This document shows positions 50,242 to 58,936 of a stretch of 64,000 nucleotides of DNA, one piece after another. The position numbers and the translations under genes were made by a program. Source of the DNA: Xanthobacteraceae bacterium (lineage in GTDB: Bacteria > Pseudomonadota > Alphaproteobacteria > Rhizobiales > Xanthobacteraceae); assembly GCA_031291475.1 (NCBI GenBank), contig JARLIY010000076.1, forward strand, positions 1-64,000. The letters are read 5' to 3'. Position 1 is the stretch's first letter. Each line of letters starts with the position of its first letter. The notes under the pieces are model-generated. The model searched no databases and was not told the origin of the DNA. It was given only the letters and a program-made list of their open reading frames with translations.

Positions 50242-51271
50242 CCCTTTCCCGCTCCGGCGCAGGCAGCGGCACCGGGGGCGAGCGCCGCTCGAACAGCTCC
50301 TTCAGAACGAGCGCGGAGCGGATGAACGGGGCGATCAGCTCGCCCCTGATCGTATGCGCGTGCGCACGGTCCGGCTCGACGCCGAATTCGAGCGCCTCGC
50401 GCTCGGCGGACGGCACGTACAAGGTGCCGAACATCCAGTCCCACAGCGCCAGGCAGCTTCCCAAATTCTTGTTGAAGTGCGCCGGATCGCGCGAGTGATG
50501 AATCTGATGATGCGCCGGGCTCATGAATACGTGACCGAGCCAGCCGGTAAACGCGATCCATAGCTGCGAATGCTGCAAATGAACGTAGAGGTAGATGAAG
50601 AACACGAGGATAAGGTTGGTATCGGTCAGGCCGTATTGATGCGTGGTCTGGCCGAAAATGTAATCGCCGACACCGTTCGCCAGGCCGATGAACACCGCGA
50701 GGATGTTGAGGAAGATGCACATATAGACCGGATGGACGCGGAAGTTCGTCAGCGGGGTAAGCACCGTCGCCGAATGATGGACTTTGTGGAATTCCCAGAG
50801 GAACGGTATCCGGTGCGACAGATAATGATTGAGCCAGTAGCCGAGCTCGTAGGCGAGGAACAGCGCGACGGTGATCACCAGCCTGGAGACGAAGGCCGGC
50901 AGCGCCGTCGGTCGCGTCGGACCGAACAGCGAGACGAGCAGATCGGTGACGCCATGACTGAGCACCTCGTAGGAAACGAGCGCCCAGCCGAAAATGATTC
51001 CGAACAGGAACAGGTTGAAATAAAAATAGCCGAGGTCGGCCAGGCTCGACCGGCTCATCACGATGTGCCTGGGGAATAGCGCGCGCAACAGCGGCCGCAG
51101 TCGCACGCGCCGGCCTTTGCGATAGCGCCGCACCGCCAGCACGACCAGAGCGACCGACAGCGCGCTCGCCAGCGAAAAGATCGAAACATGCGAGCCCGGT
51201 CCCAGCAACGCCTTGCCGAGCTGGCTGAAAAAATACGCGAGGCCTGGCGACAGATCCAAGCGCGCCTCCAC
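50237..51271 (-). CDS. Sterol desaturase/fatty-acid hydroxylase family membrane protein
   Basis: Membrane di-iron hydroxylase of the fatty acid hydroxylase superfamily. The 344-residue product has helices at about residues 10-27, 35-50, 77-97 and 110-130 and more. The His cluster is complete: HYLSHRIPFLWEFHKVHHSA (about 151-170) supplies HxxxH and HxxHH, and FMSPAHHQIHHSRDPAHFNK (about 254-273) supplies the third box, HHxxHH. Substrate (sterol, hopanoid, carotenoid or fatty acid) cannot be told from sequence. Stop codon overlaps a decayed repeat. Confidence 0.88.
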   Translation of the reverse strand: MEARLDLSPGLAYFFSQLGKALLGPGSHVSIFSLASALSVALVVLAVRRYRKGRRVRLRPLLRALFPRHIVMSRSSLADLGYFYFNLFLFGIIFGWALVSYEVLSHGVTDLLVSLFGPTRPTALPAFVSRLVITVALFLAYELGYWLNHYLSHRIPFLWEFHKVHHSATVLTPLTNFRVHPVYMCIFLNILAVFIGLANGVGDYIFGQTTHQYGLTDTNLILVFFIYLYVHLQHSQLWIAFTGWLGHVFMSPAHHQIHHSRDPAHFNKNLGSCLALWDWMFGTLYVPSAEREALEFGVEPDRAHAHTIRGELIAPFIRSALVLKELFERRSPPVPLPAPERERA

Positions 51272-51383
51272 AGCGTGCGAGAAGGCGCAAGTGTTACGCG
51301 GCCATTGGTAAAGGCCGCGTTTTACCCGCCCGCGCGCCGGGGTTAACGGCTGGTGAACGGCCTGTGATGAAGCCTAGTGAAGC

Positions 51384-52268
51384 CTAGTTATGAATCAGCG
51401 TGCCGGCGCCGAGGTCGGTGAACAGCTCAAGCAGCACGGCGTGCGGCACCTTGCCGTCGAGGATGACGACGCCTTCGACGCCGCGCTCCAAAGCATCGAT
51501 GCAGGTCTCGACCTTGGGGATCATGCCGCCGGAAATGGTGCCGTCGGCGATGAGACCGCGCGCTTCGTCGGCGGATAGTTGCTTGATCAGATTCTTCGAT
51601 TTGTCGAGCACGCCGGGCACGTCGGTGAGCAGCAAGAGCCGCTTGGCCTTGAGCGCGCCGGCAATGGCGCCGGCGAAAGTGTCGGCGTTGACGTTATAGG
51701 TGCCGCCATTAGCCGCGGCGCAGACCGGCGCCAATACCGGAATAAGCTCGCGGCCGAGGATTTGCGTCAGCACCGTCGCGTCGACTTTGTCCGGCTCGCC
51801 GACATATCCGAGGTCCACTACCTTCTCGATGTTGGAACCCGGATCGACCACGGCGCGCGTCAACTTGCGCGCAATCACCATGTTGCCGTCCTTGCCGCAC
51901 AGCCCGACCGCCTTGCCGCCGGCCTCGTTGATGTAGCCGACCATCTGTTTGTTGATCGAGCCGGCCAGCACCATCTCGACGATCTCCAGCGTCCGTTCGT
52001 CGGTGACGCGCAGGCCCGCCGCGTATTGCGACCGCACGCCGACCTTTTTCAGCATCGCCTCGATCTGCGGGCCGCCGCCATGCACGACGATCGGATTGAT
52101 CGCGGTCTGTTCGAGCAGCACGACGTCGCGGGCGAATTCGCGGGCCAGGTGCTCGTCGCCCATGGCGTGGCCGCCATATTTGATGACGATGGTTTCCTCG
52201 TCGTAGCGCTGCATATACGGCAGGGCTTCGGAGAGGACGCGGGCGATCTCGTGGGCTGAAATGCTCAT
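51384..52268 (-). CDS. argB: Acetylglutamate kinase ArgB
   Basis: ATP-dependent kinase of arginine synthesis, phosphorylating N-acetyl-L-glutamate. The 294-residue product starts [20 protein letters not shown] with [20 protein letters not shown] near residues 28-47 (ATP site Lys and Gly pair), [18 protein letters not shown] near 61-78, and a Lys/Asp-containing C-terminal half with [20 protein letters not shown] near 215-234 and [14 protein letters not shown] near 247-260. The N-terminal helix is typical of the arginine-inhibited hexameric form. It follows engB by 76 bases, a rhizobial arrangement. Confidence 0.96.
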   Translation of the reverse strand: MSISAHEIARVLSEALPYMQRYDEETIVIKYGGHAMGDEHLAREFARDVVLLEQTAINPIVVHGGGPQIEAMLKKVGVRSQYAAGLRVTDERTLEIVEMVLAGSINKQMVGYINEAGGKAVGLCGKDGNMVIARKLTRAVVDPGSNIEKVVDLGYVGEPDKVDATVLTQILGRELIPVLAPVCAAANGGTYNVNADTFAGAIAGALKAKRLLLLTDVPGVLDKSKNLIKQLSADEARGLIADGTISGGMIPKVETCIDALERGVEGVVILDGKVPHAVLLELFTDLGAGTLIHN

Positions 52269-52344
52269 GAACGCTGCTCAACGTGATGGAACGCAGGCAC
52301 GGCGACCGTTGCCTTTTAGCGGGCCGCGCGCGGCGGCGAAAGGA

Positions 52345-52998
52345 CTATCCCCCGCGCTCCGCCAGCAAGCGGGCGATGGCCGCGCGCAGCGCCGGGATGC
52401 CGGCGCCGGTGCGCGCCGATGTGGCGATAAGCTTGGGAAAGGCCGCCGCGCGCTTGCGCATCGCCGCTTGCACGGATTCGCTCACTTCCGCGAGCTCCGC
52501 CGGCGTCACCTGGTCGGATTTGGTCAATACGATCTGGTAACTGACGGCCGCCTTACCGAGCGTATCGAAAATACCCGCATCGGCGGTTTTGAGGCCGTGC
52601 CGGGCGTCGATCAGAACATAGACGCGACCGAGCGCGGCGCGGCCGTGGAGATAATCGCGGATGAGGTCGGTCCAGGCCGTGACTTTGCTTTTCGCAGCCG
52701 CCGCATAGCCGTAGCCCGGCAGGTCGACCAGCACCAGCCGCTGCAGTCCCCCGAAGGAGATCAGCTCCTGCGTGCGCCCCGGCGTGTTCGAGGTACGCGC
52801 CAGCGCCCGGCGGCCGGTGAGCGCGTTGATCAGGCTCGATTTCCCCACGTTTGAGCGGCCGGCAAATGCGACCTCGGGTGTCCGTTCGGGCGGCAGCGAA
52901 TTCAGCGAGCCCGCCGCCGAAAGAAACTCCCACTCACCGGCAAACAGCCGGCGCCCGGCCTCGATCTCGGCGCTGGAAAAATCCTCCGCTTCGCTCAT
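52345..52998 (-). CDS. engB: Ribosome biogenesis GTP-binding protein EngB (YihA/YsxC)
   Basis: Small GTPase of the TrmE-Era-EngA-EngB group, needed for 50S subunit assembly and normal division. The 217-residue product has the P-loop FAGRSNVGKSSLINALTGRR (about residues 44-63), the switch region TSNTPGRTQELISF (about 69-82), the G3 motif DLPGYGYAAAAKSK (about 91-104), the G4 TKSD near 158 and the G5-type TSARTGAGIP near 192. Start at 52998 begins MSEAEDFSSAEIEAGRRLFA; the sequence upstream is Arg-rich and non-family. In many rhizobia yidC precedes engB. Here the next gene is a divergent SPW protein instead. Confidence 0.95.
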   Translation of the reverse strand: MSEAEDFSSAEIEAGRRLFAGEWEFLSAAGSLNSLPPERTPEVAFAGRSNVGKSSLINALTGRRALARTSNTPGRTQELISFGGLQRLVLVDLPGYGYAAAAKSKVTAWTDLIRDYLHGRAALGRVYVLIDARHGLKTADAGIFDTLGKAAVSYQIVLTKSDQVTPAELAEVSESVQAAMRKRAAAFPKLIATSARTGAGIPALRAAIARLLAERGG

Positions 52999-53088
52999 GG
53001 AACCCCGTGGCCTTCCTGCGGTTGCCCGAATACGGGGAGCCCGGTCCACGCGCGCGGAACGATCTCAGCTCCCGGCCCGGAGGCCGTC

Positions 53089-53457
53089 ATGGACGATTGG
53101 TCCAGCGCCAAGCTCGGCGACGTGGTGAACCTGATCTTGGGCATGATCCTGTTCTTCTCGCCCTGGCTGTTCGATCTGTCCGCGGGTGCCCAATGGCAGA
53201 CCGCCTCGATCACCGGCATCTTCATTGCGGTGCTGTCGATTGCCGCGCTCGCGGCGTTCGCGCTCTGGGAGGAGTGGCTCAACCTGACTGCCGGGCTCAC
53301 GCTCATCGTATCGCCGTGGCTGCTCGATTTCCAGAACAGCGATGCCATGACCGTCGATATAGCGATCGGCGCGATGGTCGCGGCGCTTGCGGCCTTCGAG
53401 GTCTGGCACAACTACGCCAACGCGCCGCGGATCGAGCCGAGCCGCACCCATCAATGA
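53089..53457 (+). CDS. SPW repeat membrane protein
   Basis: A 122-residue membrane protein with two SPW repeats, the motif that names this family: NLILGMILFFSPWLFDLS (about residues 14-31) and LTAGLTLIVSPWLLDFQN (about 66-83). Four hydrophobic helices alternate with these. The function of the family is unknown. It is divergent from engB with a 90-base gap, and its stop is followed at once by a hairpin (53460-53482) that terminates the convergent gene better than this one. Confidence 0.86.
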   Translation: MDDWSSAKLGDVVNLILGMILFFSPWLFDLSAGAQWQTASITGIFIAVLSIAALAAFALWEEWLNLTAGLTLIVSPWLLDFQNSDAMTVDIAIGAMVAALAAFEVWHNYANAPRIEPSRTHQ

Positions 53458-53483
53458 AAAAGGGGGACTTGTCGTCCCCCTTA
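53456..53483 (-). terminator. Terminator of the 69-residue gene
   Basis: Stem AAGGGGGAC/GTCCCCCTT with loop TTGTC. Read on the minus strand it is followed by TTTTTCATTG, a good intrinsic terminator for the gene at 53535-53744. On the plus strand it follows the SPW stop codon directly but lacks a full T-tract. Confidence 0.75.
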
Positions 53484-53534
53484 CGTCATGCAGCACCGTA
53501 CCGGATGCAGCACTGGTACCGGGCAACGAGGCGA

Positions 53535-53744
53535 TCAGGCGACGCTTGCGGGCTCGTCCGATTTGATCGCAACCGGGGCATAGGCGGGATTCTTGCCGCC
53601 TCCCTGATACCGGGCGGCGGCCGCGACGGCGGAAATTCCGATTTGCCCGTAGCTGAGGTGAAGCGCGATTTTGTCAGCGGAAGACGAAGACTTGCGCGGC
53701 TGGGTGTCGGTCTTGTTGGCCGCCTTGGCGGTAGCGTCTTGCAT
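53535..53744 (-). CDS. Small protein of unknown function
   Basis: A 69-residue soluble protein, MQDATAKAANKTDTQPRKSS at the start, then a Ser/Lys-rich stretch, the hydrophobic-amphipathic SYGQIGISAVAAAARYQ and the tail KNPAYAPVAIKSDEPASVA. No domain is recognised. Support is the ATG start, ordinary codon use and a strong terminator 50 bases after its stop. It has no clear ribosome-binding site (GGAACGGGG is 7 to 15 bases upstream). Confidence 0.55.
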   Translation of the reverse strand: MQDATAKAANKTDTQPRKSSSSADKIALHLSYGQIGISAVAAAARYQGGGKNPAYAPVAIKSDEPASVA

Positions 53745-54087
53745 TATGGAACCCCGTTCCCTTTGTCGTGCAGCGATGAGCCGTCGTAAGCGAGGACTGG
53801 GGCGGAAATTGGCGGCAAATTGTCCGCTGCCGTGACATTCTTCGCCGCAACCGCGCCGCCGGCAGATGACACGAACCCTGGTAAACCTTTGGTTAATGGG
53901 TGCAAATCATATTTGTCCGCGTCGGCGAAATGGGTGGAAGGCACACCAGTAGAAGATGCGACATTCCTGCCACACTCGGCGCCGACGTCGGTATCGGAGG
54001 GCGCGGAGTGCTGGCGTGACCAAAGCGATTTCGGTAGAAAATCTTGGGGTTGATTTAAGGCTGGGACGGCGGAAAAGTGGGAAACTC
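53745..54087. other. 343-base gene-free stretch before the L,D-transpeptidase
   Basis: Lies between two divergent starts, so it must contain both promoters. Nothing else is clear. A minus-strand frame (53744-53944) overlaps the 69-residue gene's start as TAATG but begins with GTG, has no ribosome-binding site and does not look coding. GGCGGAAAAGTGGGAAACT at 54068-54086 resembles part of the dispersed repeat at 15731. Confidence 0.5.
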
Positions 54088-54774
54088 ATGACAATTCGTA
54101 CGCTGGCCTTCGTCATTGCCGCCGTCGCGCTCGGCGGCTGCGTTCAGGATATGGCGGGTGGAACGCTCGATCCCGCGGGCGATGCCGGCTGGAAGCAGCG
54201 CGACAAGGATTTGATGTCGAACCTGCCGTACAACCGGGCGGAGGTTTCCGACACCTATCGCCGGCACATCGTCGAATATCACCGCAAGGAAGCGCCCGGC
54301 ACCATTCTCATCGATAGCAACAACAAGTTTGCTTATTACGTGCTGCCGGGAGGCAAAGCGATCCGTTACGGCATCGCGGTCGGCGAAGAGGCGCAAGCCT
54401 GGAGCGGCCTTGCCAAGATAGGCCACATGGAAGAGTGGCCGGCTTGGCACCCGACCCCCAGCGAGCAAGCGCGCCTCGGGCCCTTACCCGAATATGTGAC
54501 CGGCGGTCCGCACAATCCGCTGGGCGCGCGGGGCATGTATCTTTATTCCGGCAACAAGGACACGCTCTATCGCATCCACGGCACCAACCAGCCGGAATAT
54601 ATCGGCTCCGCTGTTTCGTCTGGATGCATCCGCATGACCAATGAGGATGCGATCGATCTCTATAATCACGTCAAAATCGGCACGCCGGTCGTCGTCCTGC
54701 CGCCGCACGGCGGGCTGTTCAGCCCGCGCATGGCGCTCGGTGGGAGCAGCAATTCGAGCAGCAGCAACAACTAA
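54088..54774 (+). CDS. L,D-transpeptidase (YkuD family), lipoprotein
   Basis: Predicted cell-envelope enzyme that cross-links peptidoglycan 3-3 or attaches proteins to it. The 228-residue product begins with a lipoprotein signal, FVIAAVALGGC, giving a lipidated Cys18. The YkuD domain runs from about residue 75 to 205 and contains the catalytic box HGTNQPEYIGSAVSSGCIRM (residues 168-187) with the nucleophilic Cys. Strand-forming segments such as TILIDSNNKFAYYVLPGGKA lie before it. Tail is Ser/Asn-rich. Start at 54088 is fixed by the signal sequence. A terminator follows. Confidence 0.9.
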   Translation: MTIRTLAFVIAAVALGGCVQDMAGGTLDPAGDAGWKQRDKDLMSNLPYNRAEVSDTYRRHIVEYHRKEAPGTILIDSNNKFAYYVLPGGKAIRYGIAVGEEAQAWSGLAKIGHMEEWPAWHPTPSEQARLGPLPEYVTGGPHNPLGARGMYLYSGNKDTLYRIHGTNQPEYIGSAVSSGCIRMTNEDAIDLYNHVKIGTPVVVLPPHGGLFSPRMALGGSSNSSSSNN

Positions 54775-54786
54775 GAATCCGCTGGT

Positions 54787-55803
54787 CTAGGCTGCGGATT
54801 CTGAGGGCGCCAGCGCAGCCGGCGCCCTTTTTGTTTGTTGATCGCTGGATGAGCCAAGTTCGACCCGCACGATTTCGGGCGGCACGCCCAGACGGGCGGG
54901 AATGATGCTGGTGCCGAGCCCGCCGGACACGATCAAGTGCCGGCCCTCTTCGACCACGTGCCCGTAGGCGAAGCGCGCGCCGTATTTCGACGGCACGAAG
55001 GCCGGCCAGACCAGCGGCAGGCGGATTTGCCCGCCGTGGGTATGGCCGCAAAGCGTCAGCGTCACGCGCGCCGGCACGTCGGGGAAAATATCCGGCTCGT
55101 GCGCGAGCAACACGACGGGATCGTCGGTTTTGATCTGCGCCAGCGTTCCCGGCAGATCGTCGACGCCGCGAAAGCGGCCGTGCCCGAGCCGATGGGCGAT
55201 TTGATCGCCGAGACCGGCAAGCCAGAACCGCTCGCCTTCGGCGCCGAGCATCACGGCTTGGTTTTCCATGACGGGAATGCGCACACCGGCGAGCGTCTGC
55301 CGCACCTCCATCAGGTCGTTCCACCAATCGTGGTTGCCGAGGATGGCCCAGGTGCCGAGCGGCGCCGCAAGGCGCGCGAGCTCGGCCGCCCACGCGCCGT
55401 AGGGGACGCGCTTGTTCGCGACCCGATACGACGTGGTGTAATCGCCGAGCAGGACGACGACATCGGATTTCAACGCGTTCGCGGTATCGATCACGTGGCG
55501 AATATGCGGGAGCGTCATATCGGGGCCACCGGCATGCAGGTCGGCGATCACGGTCATGGAAAGCTTGCGGCGTGCGGGCCAGCCCGGTGGATTGAGCGGG
55601 TAGCGCGTAACGACGAGACCCATCGGCTCGATGCCGCCGGCGTAAATGCCGGTCGCGAGCGCGGACGCGCCGATGAGACCGGCAGCGCCGCCAAGAACCC
55701 GGCGGCGGGTCATGCGCGCCTTCATGCGCGCCGCGGCCGCGGGCGCGCCGGCCTCTGCGCCGGCAAGTTCCTCCCCCGGCTTTTTCGCTGCGGCGTCGTT
55801 CAT
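54787..55803 (-). CDS. Tat-exported metallophosphoesterase (YaeI-like)
   Basis: Calcineurin-like phosphoesterase. The 338-residue product has a twin-arginine-type signal, MTRRRVLGGAAGLIGASALA near residues 31-50, behind a 30-residue Ala-rich extension. Metal-site motifs are all there: TVIADLHAG (about 85-93), VVLLGDYTT (about 116-124), ILGNHDWWND (about 154-163), LLAHEPDIF (about 230-238) and LCGHTHGGQIRL (about 252-263). Probably acts in the periplasm on an unknown phosphoester. The final 12 codons overlap the plus-strand terminator of the L,D-transpeptidase gene. Confidence 0.9.
   Translation of the reverse strand: MNDAAAKKPGEELAGAEAGAPAAAARMKARMTRRRVLGGAAGLIGASALATGIYAGGIEPMGLVVTRYPLNPPGWPARRKLSMTVIADLHAGGPDMTLPHIRHVIDTANALKSDVVVLLGDYTTSYRVANKRVPYGAWAAELARLAAPLGTWAILGNHDWWNDLMEVRQTLAGVRIPVMENQAVMLGAEGERFWLAGLGDQIAHRLGHGRFRGVDDLPGTLAQIKTDDPVVLLAHEPDIFPDVPARVTLTLCGHTHGGQIRLPLVWPAFVPSKYGARFAYGHVVEEGRHLIVSGGLGTSIIPARLGVPPEIVRVELGSSSDQQTKRAPAALAPSESAA
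54805..54836 (+). terminator. Terminator of the L,D-transpeptidase gene
   Basis: GGGCGCC (54805-54811) pairs with GGCGCCC (54821-54827) and is followed by TTTTTGTTT. A second stem, GAATCCGC/GCGGATTC (54775-54801), covers the gap between the two convergent stop codons. The terminator lies inside the 3' end of the phosphoesterase gene. Confidence 0.85.
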
Positions 55804-55892
55804 GTCGCATTACCTAGCGCGCCAGGGATGAATGGAGTCTTCATCGCCGCGCGTTTTCCGCCGCATCGGACGGGATCGCTTGGGGGCGGTCA

Positions 55893-57281
55893 TCACGCTT
55901 GTGTGAGCCGCTCGCGGGTCACCCAATCGAGCGTCTTGTCGAGCGCGCGGGTCAGCCGATTGAATAACTCGTCGATCTGCGCTCCGCCGATGACCAGCGG
56001 CGGCGAGATCGTCAGGACGTCGCCCCCGACCACGCGCACGATCAGACCTTCCTGCTCGGCGAAACGCACCGCCCGGGCGGCAACGCCGTGCTGCGGGGCA
56101 AAGGCGCGCTTGCTGGACTTGTCGGCGACAAGTTCGAGCCCGCCGATCAGTCCGAGGCCGCGCGCCTCGCCGACCAGCGGATGGTCGCCGAGCCCCTTGA
56201 GCCGCGCCTGGAACAGCGGACCGCGCTTGGCGGCCTTCTCGATGATCCGGTCGCGCGCGTAGATCTCGATCGCCTTGAGCGCCACCGCCGCCGAGACCGG
56301 ATGGCCGCCATAAGTAAAGCCGTGGCCGAAGGCGCCGATCTTTTTGCTTTCCGCCAGCAATGCCTCATACATCAATTCCGGAATCATCACCGCGGCGATC
56401 GGCAGATACGCCGAGGATAGCGCTTTGGCGACGGAGATCGCCTGCGGCTTGAAGCCGAGTTTCTGGCAGCCGAACAGCGTGCCGAGCCGCCCGAAACCGC
56501 AGATCACCTCGTCGCTGATCACGAACACATCGTGCCTGGCGCAGACCGCCATGATTTTCGGGAAATAGGTGCTGGGCGGAACGATGACGCCGCCCGCGCC
56601 CATCACCGGCTCGGCGATGAACGCGGCCACCGTCTCCGGACCTTCCTTGACGATCATCGCCTCAAGCTCGTCGGCGAGCCGCGTGGCGAATTCCTCCTCG
56701 CTCTCGCCGTCGTGCGCGAAGCGGTAGTGGTGCGGACAGCCGGCGTGGAGGAAGCCCGGCAAGGGAACGTCGAAGTCGCGGTGGTTGCCGACGAGCCCGG
56801 TGAGGGAGGCGGCGGCGACGGTGGCGCCGTGATAGGCTTTCACGCGGCTGATGATCTTTTTCTTCTGCGGCCGGCCGCGCGCATTGTTGAGGTACCAAAC
56901 GAGCTTGACCTGCGTGTCGTTGGCCTCCGACCCGGAATTGCAGAAGAACACCTTCGAGATCGGCACGGGCGCAATCTCTTTGAGCTTCTCCCCAAGCTCG
57001 ATCGCCGGATCGTGGCTGCGGCCGGTGAACAGATGCGCGAAGGAAAGCTTGCGCATCTGCGTCGCGGCGGTCTCGATCAGTTCTTCGTTGCCGTAGCCGA
57101 GCGCCGTGCACCACAGCCCGGCCATGCCCTCGATGTAGGGCTTGCCCTCGGTGTCGTAGACGTAGATGCCCTTGCCGCGCTCGATGATCAGCGGGCCGCT
57201 CTCGCGGAAGCTTGAGAGATTGACGTAAGGGTGCACCAGGGTTTCGACGTCGCGGACGGCGAGATTACTGAGCGGTGGCAT
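55893..57281 (-). CDS. Class III (omega) aminotransferase
   Basis: PLP-dependent aminotransferase of class III, in the group with omega-amino acid, beta-alanine and diamine:pyruvate transaminases. The 462-residue product shows FFCNSGSEANDTQVKLVWYL near residues 111-130, AYHGATVAAASLTGLVGNHR near 149-168, VISDEVICGFGRLGTLFGCQ near 251-270 with the PLP Asp, and ISVAKALSSAYLPIAAVMIP near 278-297 with the Schiff-base Lys. Substrate (putrescine, beta-alanine, taurine or other) is not decided by sequence. No catabolic operon partners lie next to it. Divergent from the molbindin gene across a 127-base gap. Confidence 0.9.
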   Translation of the reverse strand: MPPLSNLAVRDVETLVHPYVNLSSFRESGPLIIERGKGIYVYDTEGKPYIEGMAGLWCTALGYGNEELIETAATQMRKLSFAHLFTGRSHDPAIELGEKLKEIAPVPISKVFFCNSGSEANDTQVKLVWYLNNARGRPQKKKIISRVKAYHGATVAAASLTGLVGNHRDFDVPLPGFLHAGCPHHYRFAHDGESEEEFATRLADELEAMIVKEGPETVAAFIAEPVMGAGGVIVPPSTYFPKIMAVCARHDVFVISDEVICGFGRLGTLFGCQKLGFKPQAISVAKALSSAYLPIAAVMIPELMYEALLAESKKIGAFGHGFTYGGHPVSAAVALKAIEIYARDRIIEKAAKRGPLFQARLKGLGDHPLVGEARGLGLIGGLELVADKSSKRAFAPQHGVAARAVRFAEQEGLIVRVVGGDVLTISPPLVIGGAQIDELFNRLTRALDKTLDWVTRERLTQA

Positions 57282-57408
57282 GAGGATCCTTCAGCGGTAT
57301 TTTCGGCTCGCGGCGACGCCGGCCGCTACACCTGTTCGCCGGCCGCAATGGCGAATATATGGACGAGGCGGCCAAGTCCCTTAACAGCGCTTTTTCAAGG
57401 AACAAACG

Positions 57409-57615
57409 ATGAAGCTCAGTGCACGCAATCAGATCAAAGGCAAGATCGTCGAAGTGACCAAGGGCGCCACGACCTCTCACGTTCGCATCGAGATCGGCCC
57501 GGGCGTCGTCGTCACGGCATCCATTACCAACGAAGCAGTAGCCGATCTGGCCCTGCAAAAAGGCGATGCGGCCTGGGCGGTCATCAAAGCCTCCGACGTG
57601 ATGATCGGCAAATAA
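57409..57615 (+). CDS. Molbindin (Mop/TOBE-domain molybdate-binding protein)
   Basis: A 68-residue single Mop domain, the family that forms hexamers binding molybdate or tungstate for cofactor supply or storage. It begins MKLSARNQIKGKIVEVTKGA (the SARNQ-KG-V signature), continues TTSHVRIEIGPGVVVTASIT and ends GDAAWAVIKASDVMIGK, which fits the family closely. It is free-standing; no modABC genes lie beside it. AAGGAAC upstream could be a weak ribosome-binding site. No other candidate function is apparent. Confidence 0.9.
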   Translation: MKLSARNQIKGKIVEVTKGATTSHVRIEIGPGVVVTASITNEAVADLALQKGDAAWAVIKASDVMIGK

Positions 57616-57755
57616 TCGAACAAGTGATTTCAGCGAAGACCACGCCGCGCTTCTTTCCTATCGAGCACGAAGCTGAATGTTCGTTCAGGCTAAAAAGCGG
57701 AACGCTTTGGGCATCCGCGAATTATGGATGGGCATAACCCCCGAAGGAGGCAACT

Positions 57756-57917
57756 ACGCGCACGTTCGTCGTTTCGCTTGCGGCTTTGGCCGCGTTGAGT
57801 TTCGCTCTGCCCTACGCGGCGCCGGCGAAGGCCGATACCGTCGTTGTCCACCGCCATCATCATTGGTGGCATCCCCATCACCACGACACCGTCGTCATCA
57901 AGCACGATCACAACTGA
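57756..57917 (+). CDS. His-rich secreted peptide with an apparent ACG start codon
   Basis: A 53-residue frame with signal peptide TFVVSLAALAALSFALPYAAPAKA followed by a His-rich mature part (HRHHHWW, HPHHHD, IKHDHN) that could bind metal. AAGGAGG at 57744-57750 is an ideal ribosome-binding site, five bases from ACG at 57756, which sits exactly where an ATG would open MRTFVVSL. No ATG, GTG or TTG occurs in frame before the signal helix, and TAA at 57735 closes the frame upstream. Either ACG is used as a rare start or an ATG was lost by a T-to-C change. Similar signal peptides, ending in SFALPYAAPA, occur on small His-rich rhizobial proteins. Confidence 0.55.
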   Translation, partial: TRTFVVSLAALAALSFALPYAAPAKADTVVVHRHHHWWHPHHHDTVVIKHDHN

Positions 57918-57970
57918 TCGCGCCATCGCGGCGAAAATCCTGATCCAACGCGCTCCAGCGCGGGTGTCTT

Positions 57971-58936
57971 TCACCTGAGCTGCGAGCGCATTTTTTTCGG
58001 CTGGGCGTGCGCATCGTCCGCCGCATTCGCCACCGGGCGCGCACGCGGCAACGGCACCGGCTCTTCGAGCTTGCCTCCGTTTGCAGCATCCGCCGGCTCG
58101 GCCTTTGCCGCCTGTTTGACCGGCTCGCGCACGTCCCACTCGCAGGTTTTGTAGTCGCCGCGGCGCTCGGCGAGATCGACATGGATGTGCGCCTCGTGAC
58201 TGCCGTCCGAACCGGGGCCGAGCACGGTTGAAAAGCGTGTGCAGGCCGAGGCGCGCAAGCCTTCGCGCCATTCCTTGGCGACGTTTACGTCGGTCAGCCC
58301 GACCATCCCGCCGTCGGCGAGCTTGAAACCGCGTATGTCGAGCGCATTGGCGCGGCCATGTTCGCTCAGCGTGGCGCCGCGCACCCGGTTGCGGCCGCGG
58401 CACTCGTAGGAATCGTAATTATCGACCCCCCGCAACGCCGCGCCGAGTGTCAGCGCCAAGGGCGCGACGTCATCGCGCAGCCAGTTGGCGACCGCTTCCG
58501 CCATGGCGCAGCGGAGCGTCGCCGGCGGCGTCAGCGTCACATTCGCGGCGTCGGGCAGGATCACGTTCTCCAGCGCGACTGCGTCGACGGCCCCGCATTC
58601 GCCGGGCCCGGCGAGCACGGGAAGCGGCTTGAAGGTCGCGATCTTGCCAAGCCGCATTTGGCAAGCCGAAGGCTGTGCCGGCGCCGCCGCGGCCGCCGCT
58701 TCGGCGGCCGATAGCGGGAACGCGGCGTAGGCCTCCTGCGGCGGCGAGAATTGCTCGGGGACGGCGAAGGGCCGCGATGCAGACTCCGGCCGGGGCCGCG
58801 GCAAATGCTCCGGCAACAGCCGCAGCGGGACGCGGTTCTCGGCGTGGCCACGTTTTGCCGCCGGAACGGCGGCTTCCTGCGCCGCCGCAAGGCCGGTTGC
58901 GCATAAAAGCACGGCGACAGAGATCAGAGCCTTCAC
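57971..58936 (-). CDS. Extensin-family secreted protein
   Basis: Secreted protein with the extensin-like C-terminal domain, which resembles M15-type metallopeptidases. The GTG at 58936 gives a 321-residue product starting with a clear signal peptide, MKALISVAVLLCATGLAAAQ; the frame upstream (TTG at 58999) has no such feature. A Pro/Ala-rich linker leads to the domain, which carries LSEHGRANALDIRGFKLADG (about residues 202-221), SACTRFSTVLGPGSDGSHEA (about 237-256) and HIHVDLAERRGDY, giving the expected HxxxxxxxD and HxH zinc ligands. Two Cys pairs are present. A role in peptidoglycan or envelope trimming is likely but unproved. Confidence 0.83.
   Translation of the reverse strand: MKALISVAVLLCATGLAAAQEAAVPAAKRGHAENRVPLRLLPEHLPRPRPESASRPFAVPEQFSPPQEAYAAFPLSAAEAAAAAAPAQPSACQMRLGKIATFKPLPVLAGPGECGAVDAVALENVILPDAANVTLTPPATLRCAMAEAVANWLRDDVAPLALTLGAALRGVDNYDSYECRGRNRVRGATLSEHGRANALDIRGFKLADGGMVGLTDVNVAKEWREGLRASACTRFSTVLGPGSDGSHEAHIHVDLAERRGDYKTCEWDVREPVKQAAKAEPADAANGGKLEEPVPLPRARPVANAADDAHAQPKKMRSQLR

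Noticed and set aside
53744-53944. 66-codon minus-strand frame ending in a TAATG overlap with the 69-residue gene
   Set aside because: Starts at GTG with no ribosome-binding site and has no recognisable sequence; overlap may be chance.
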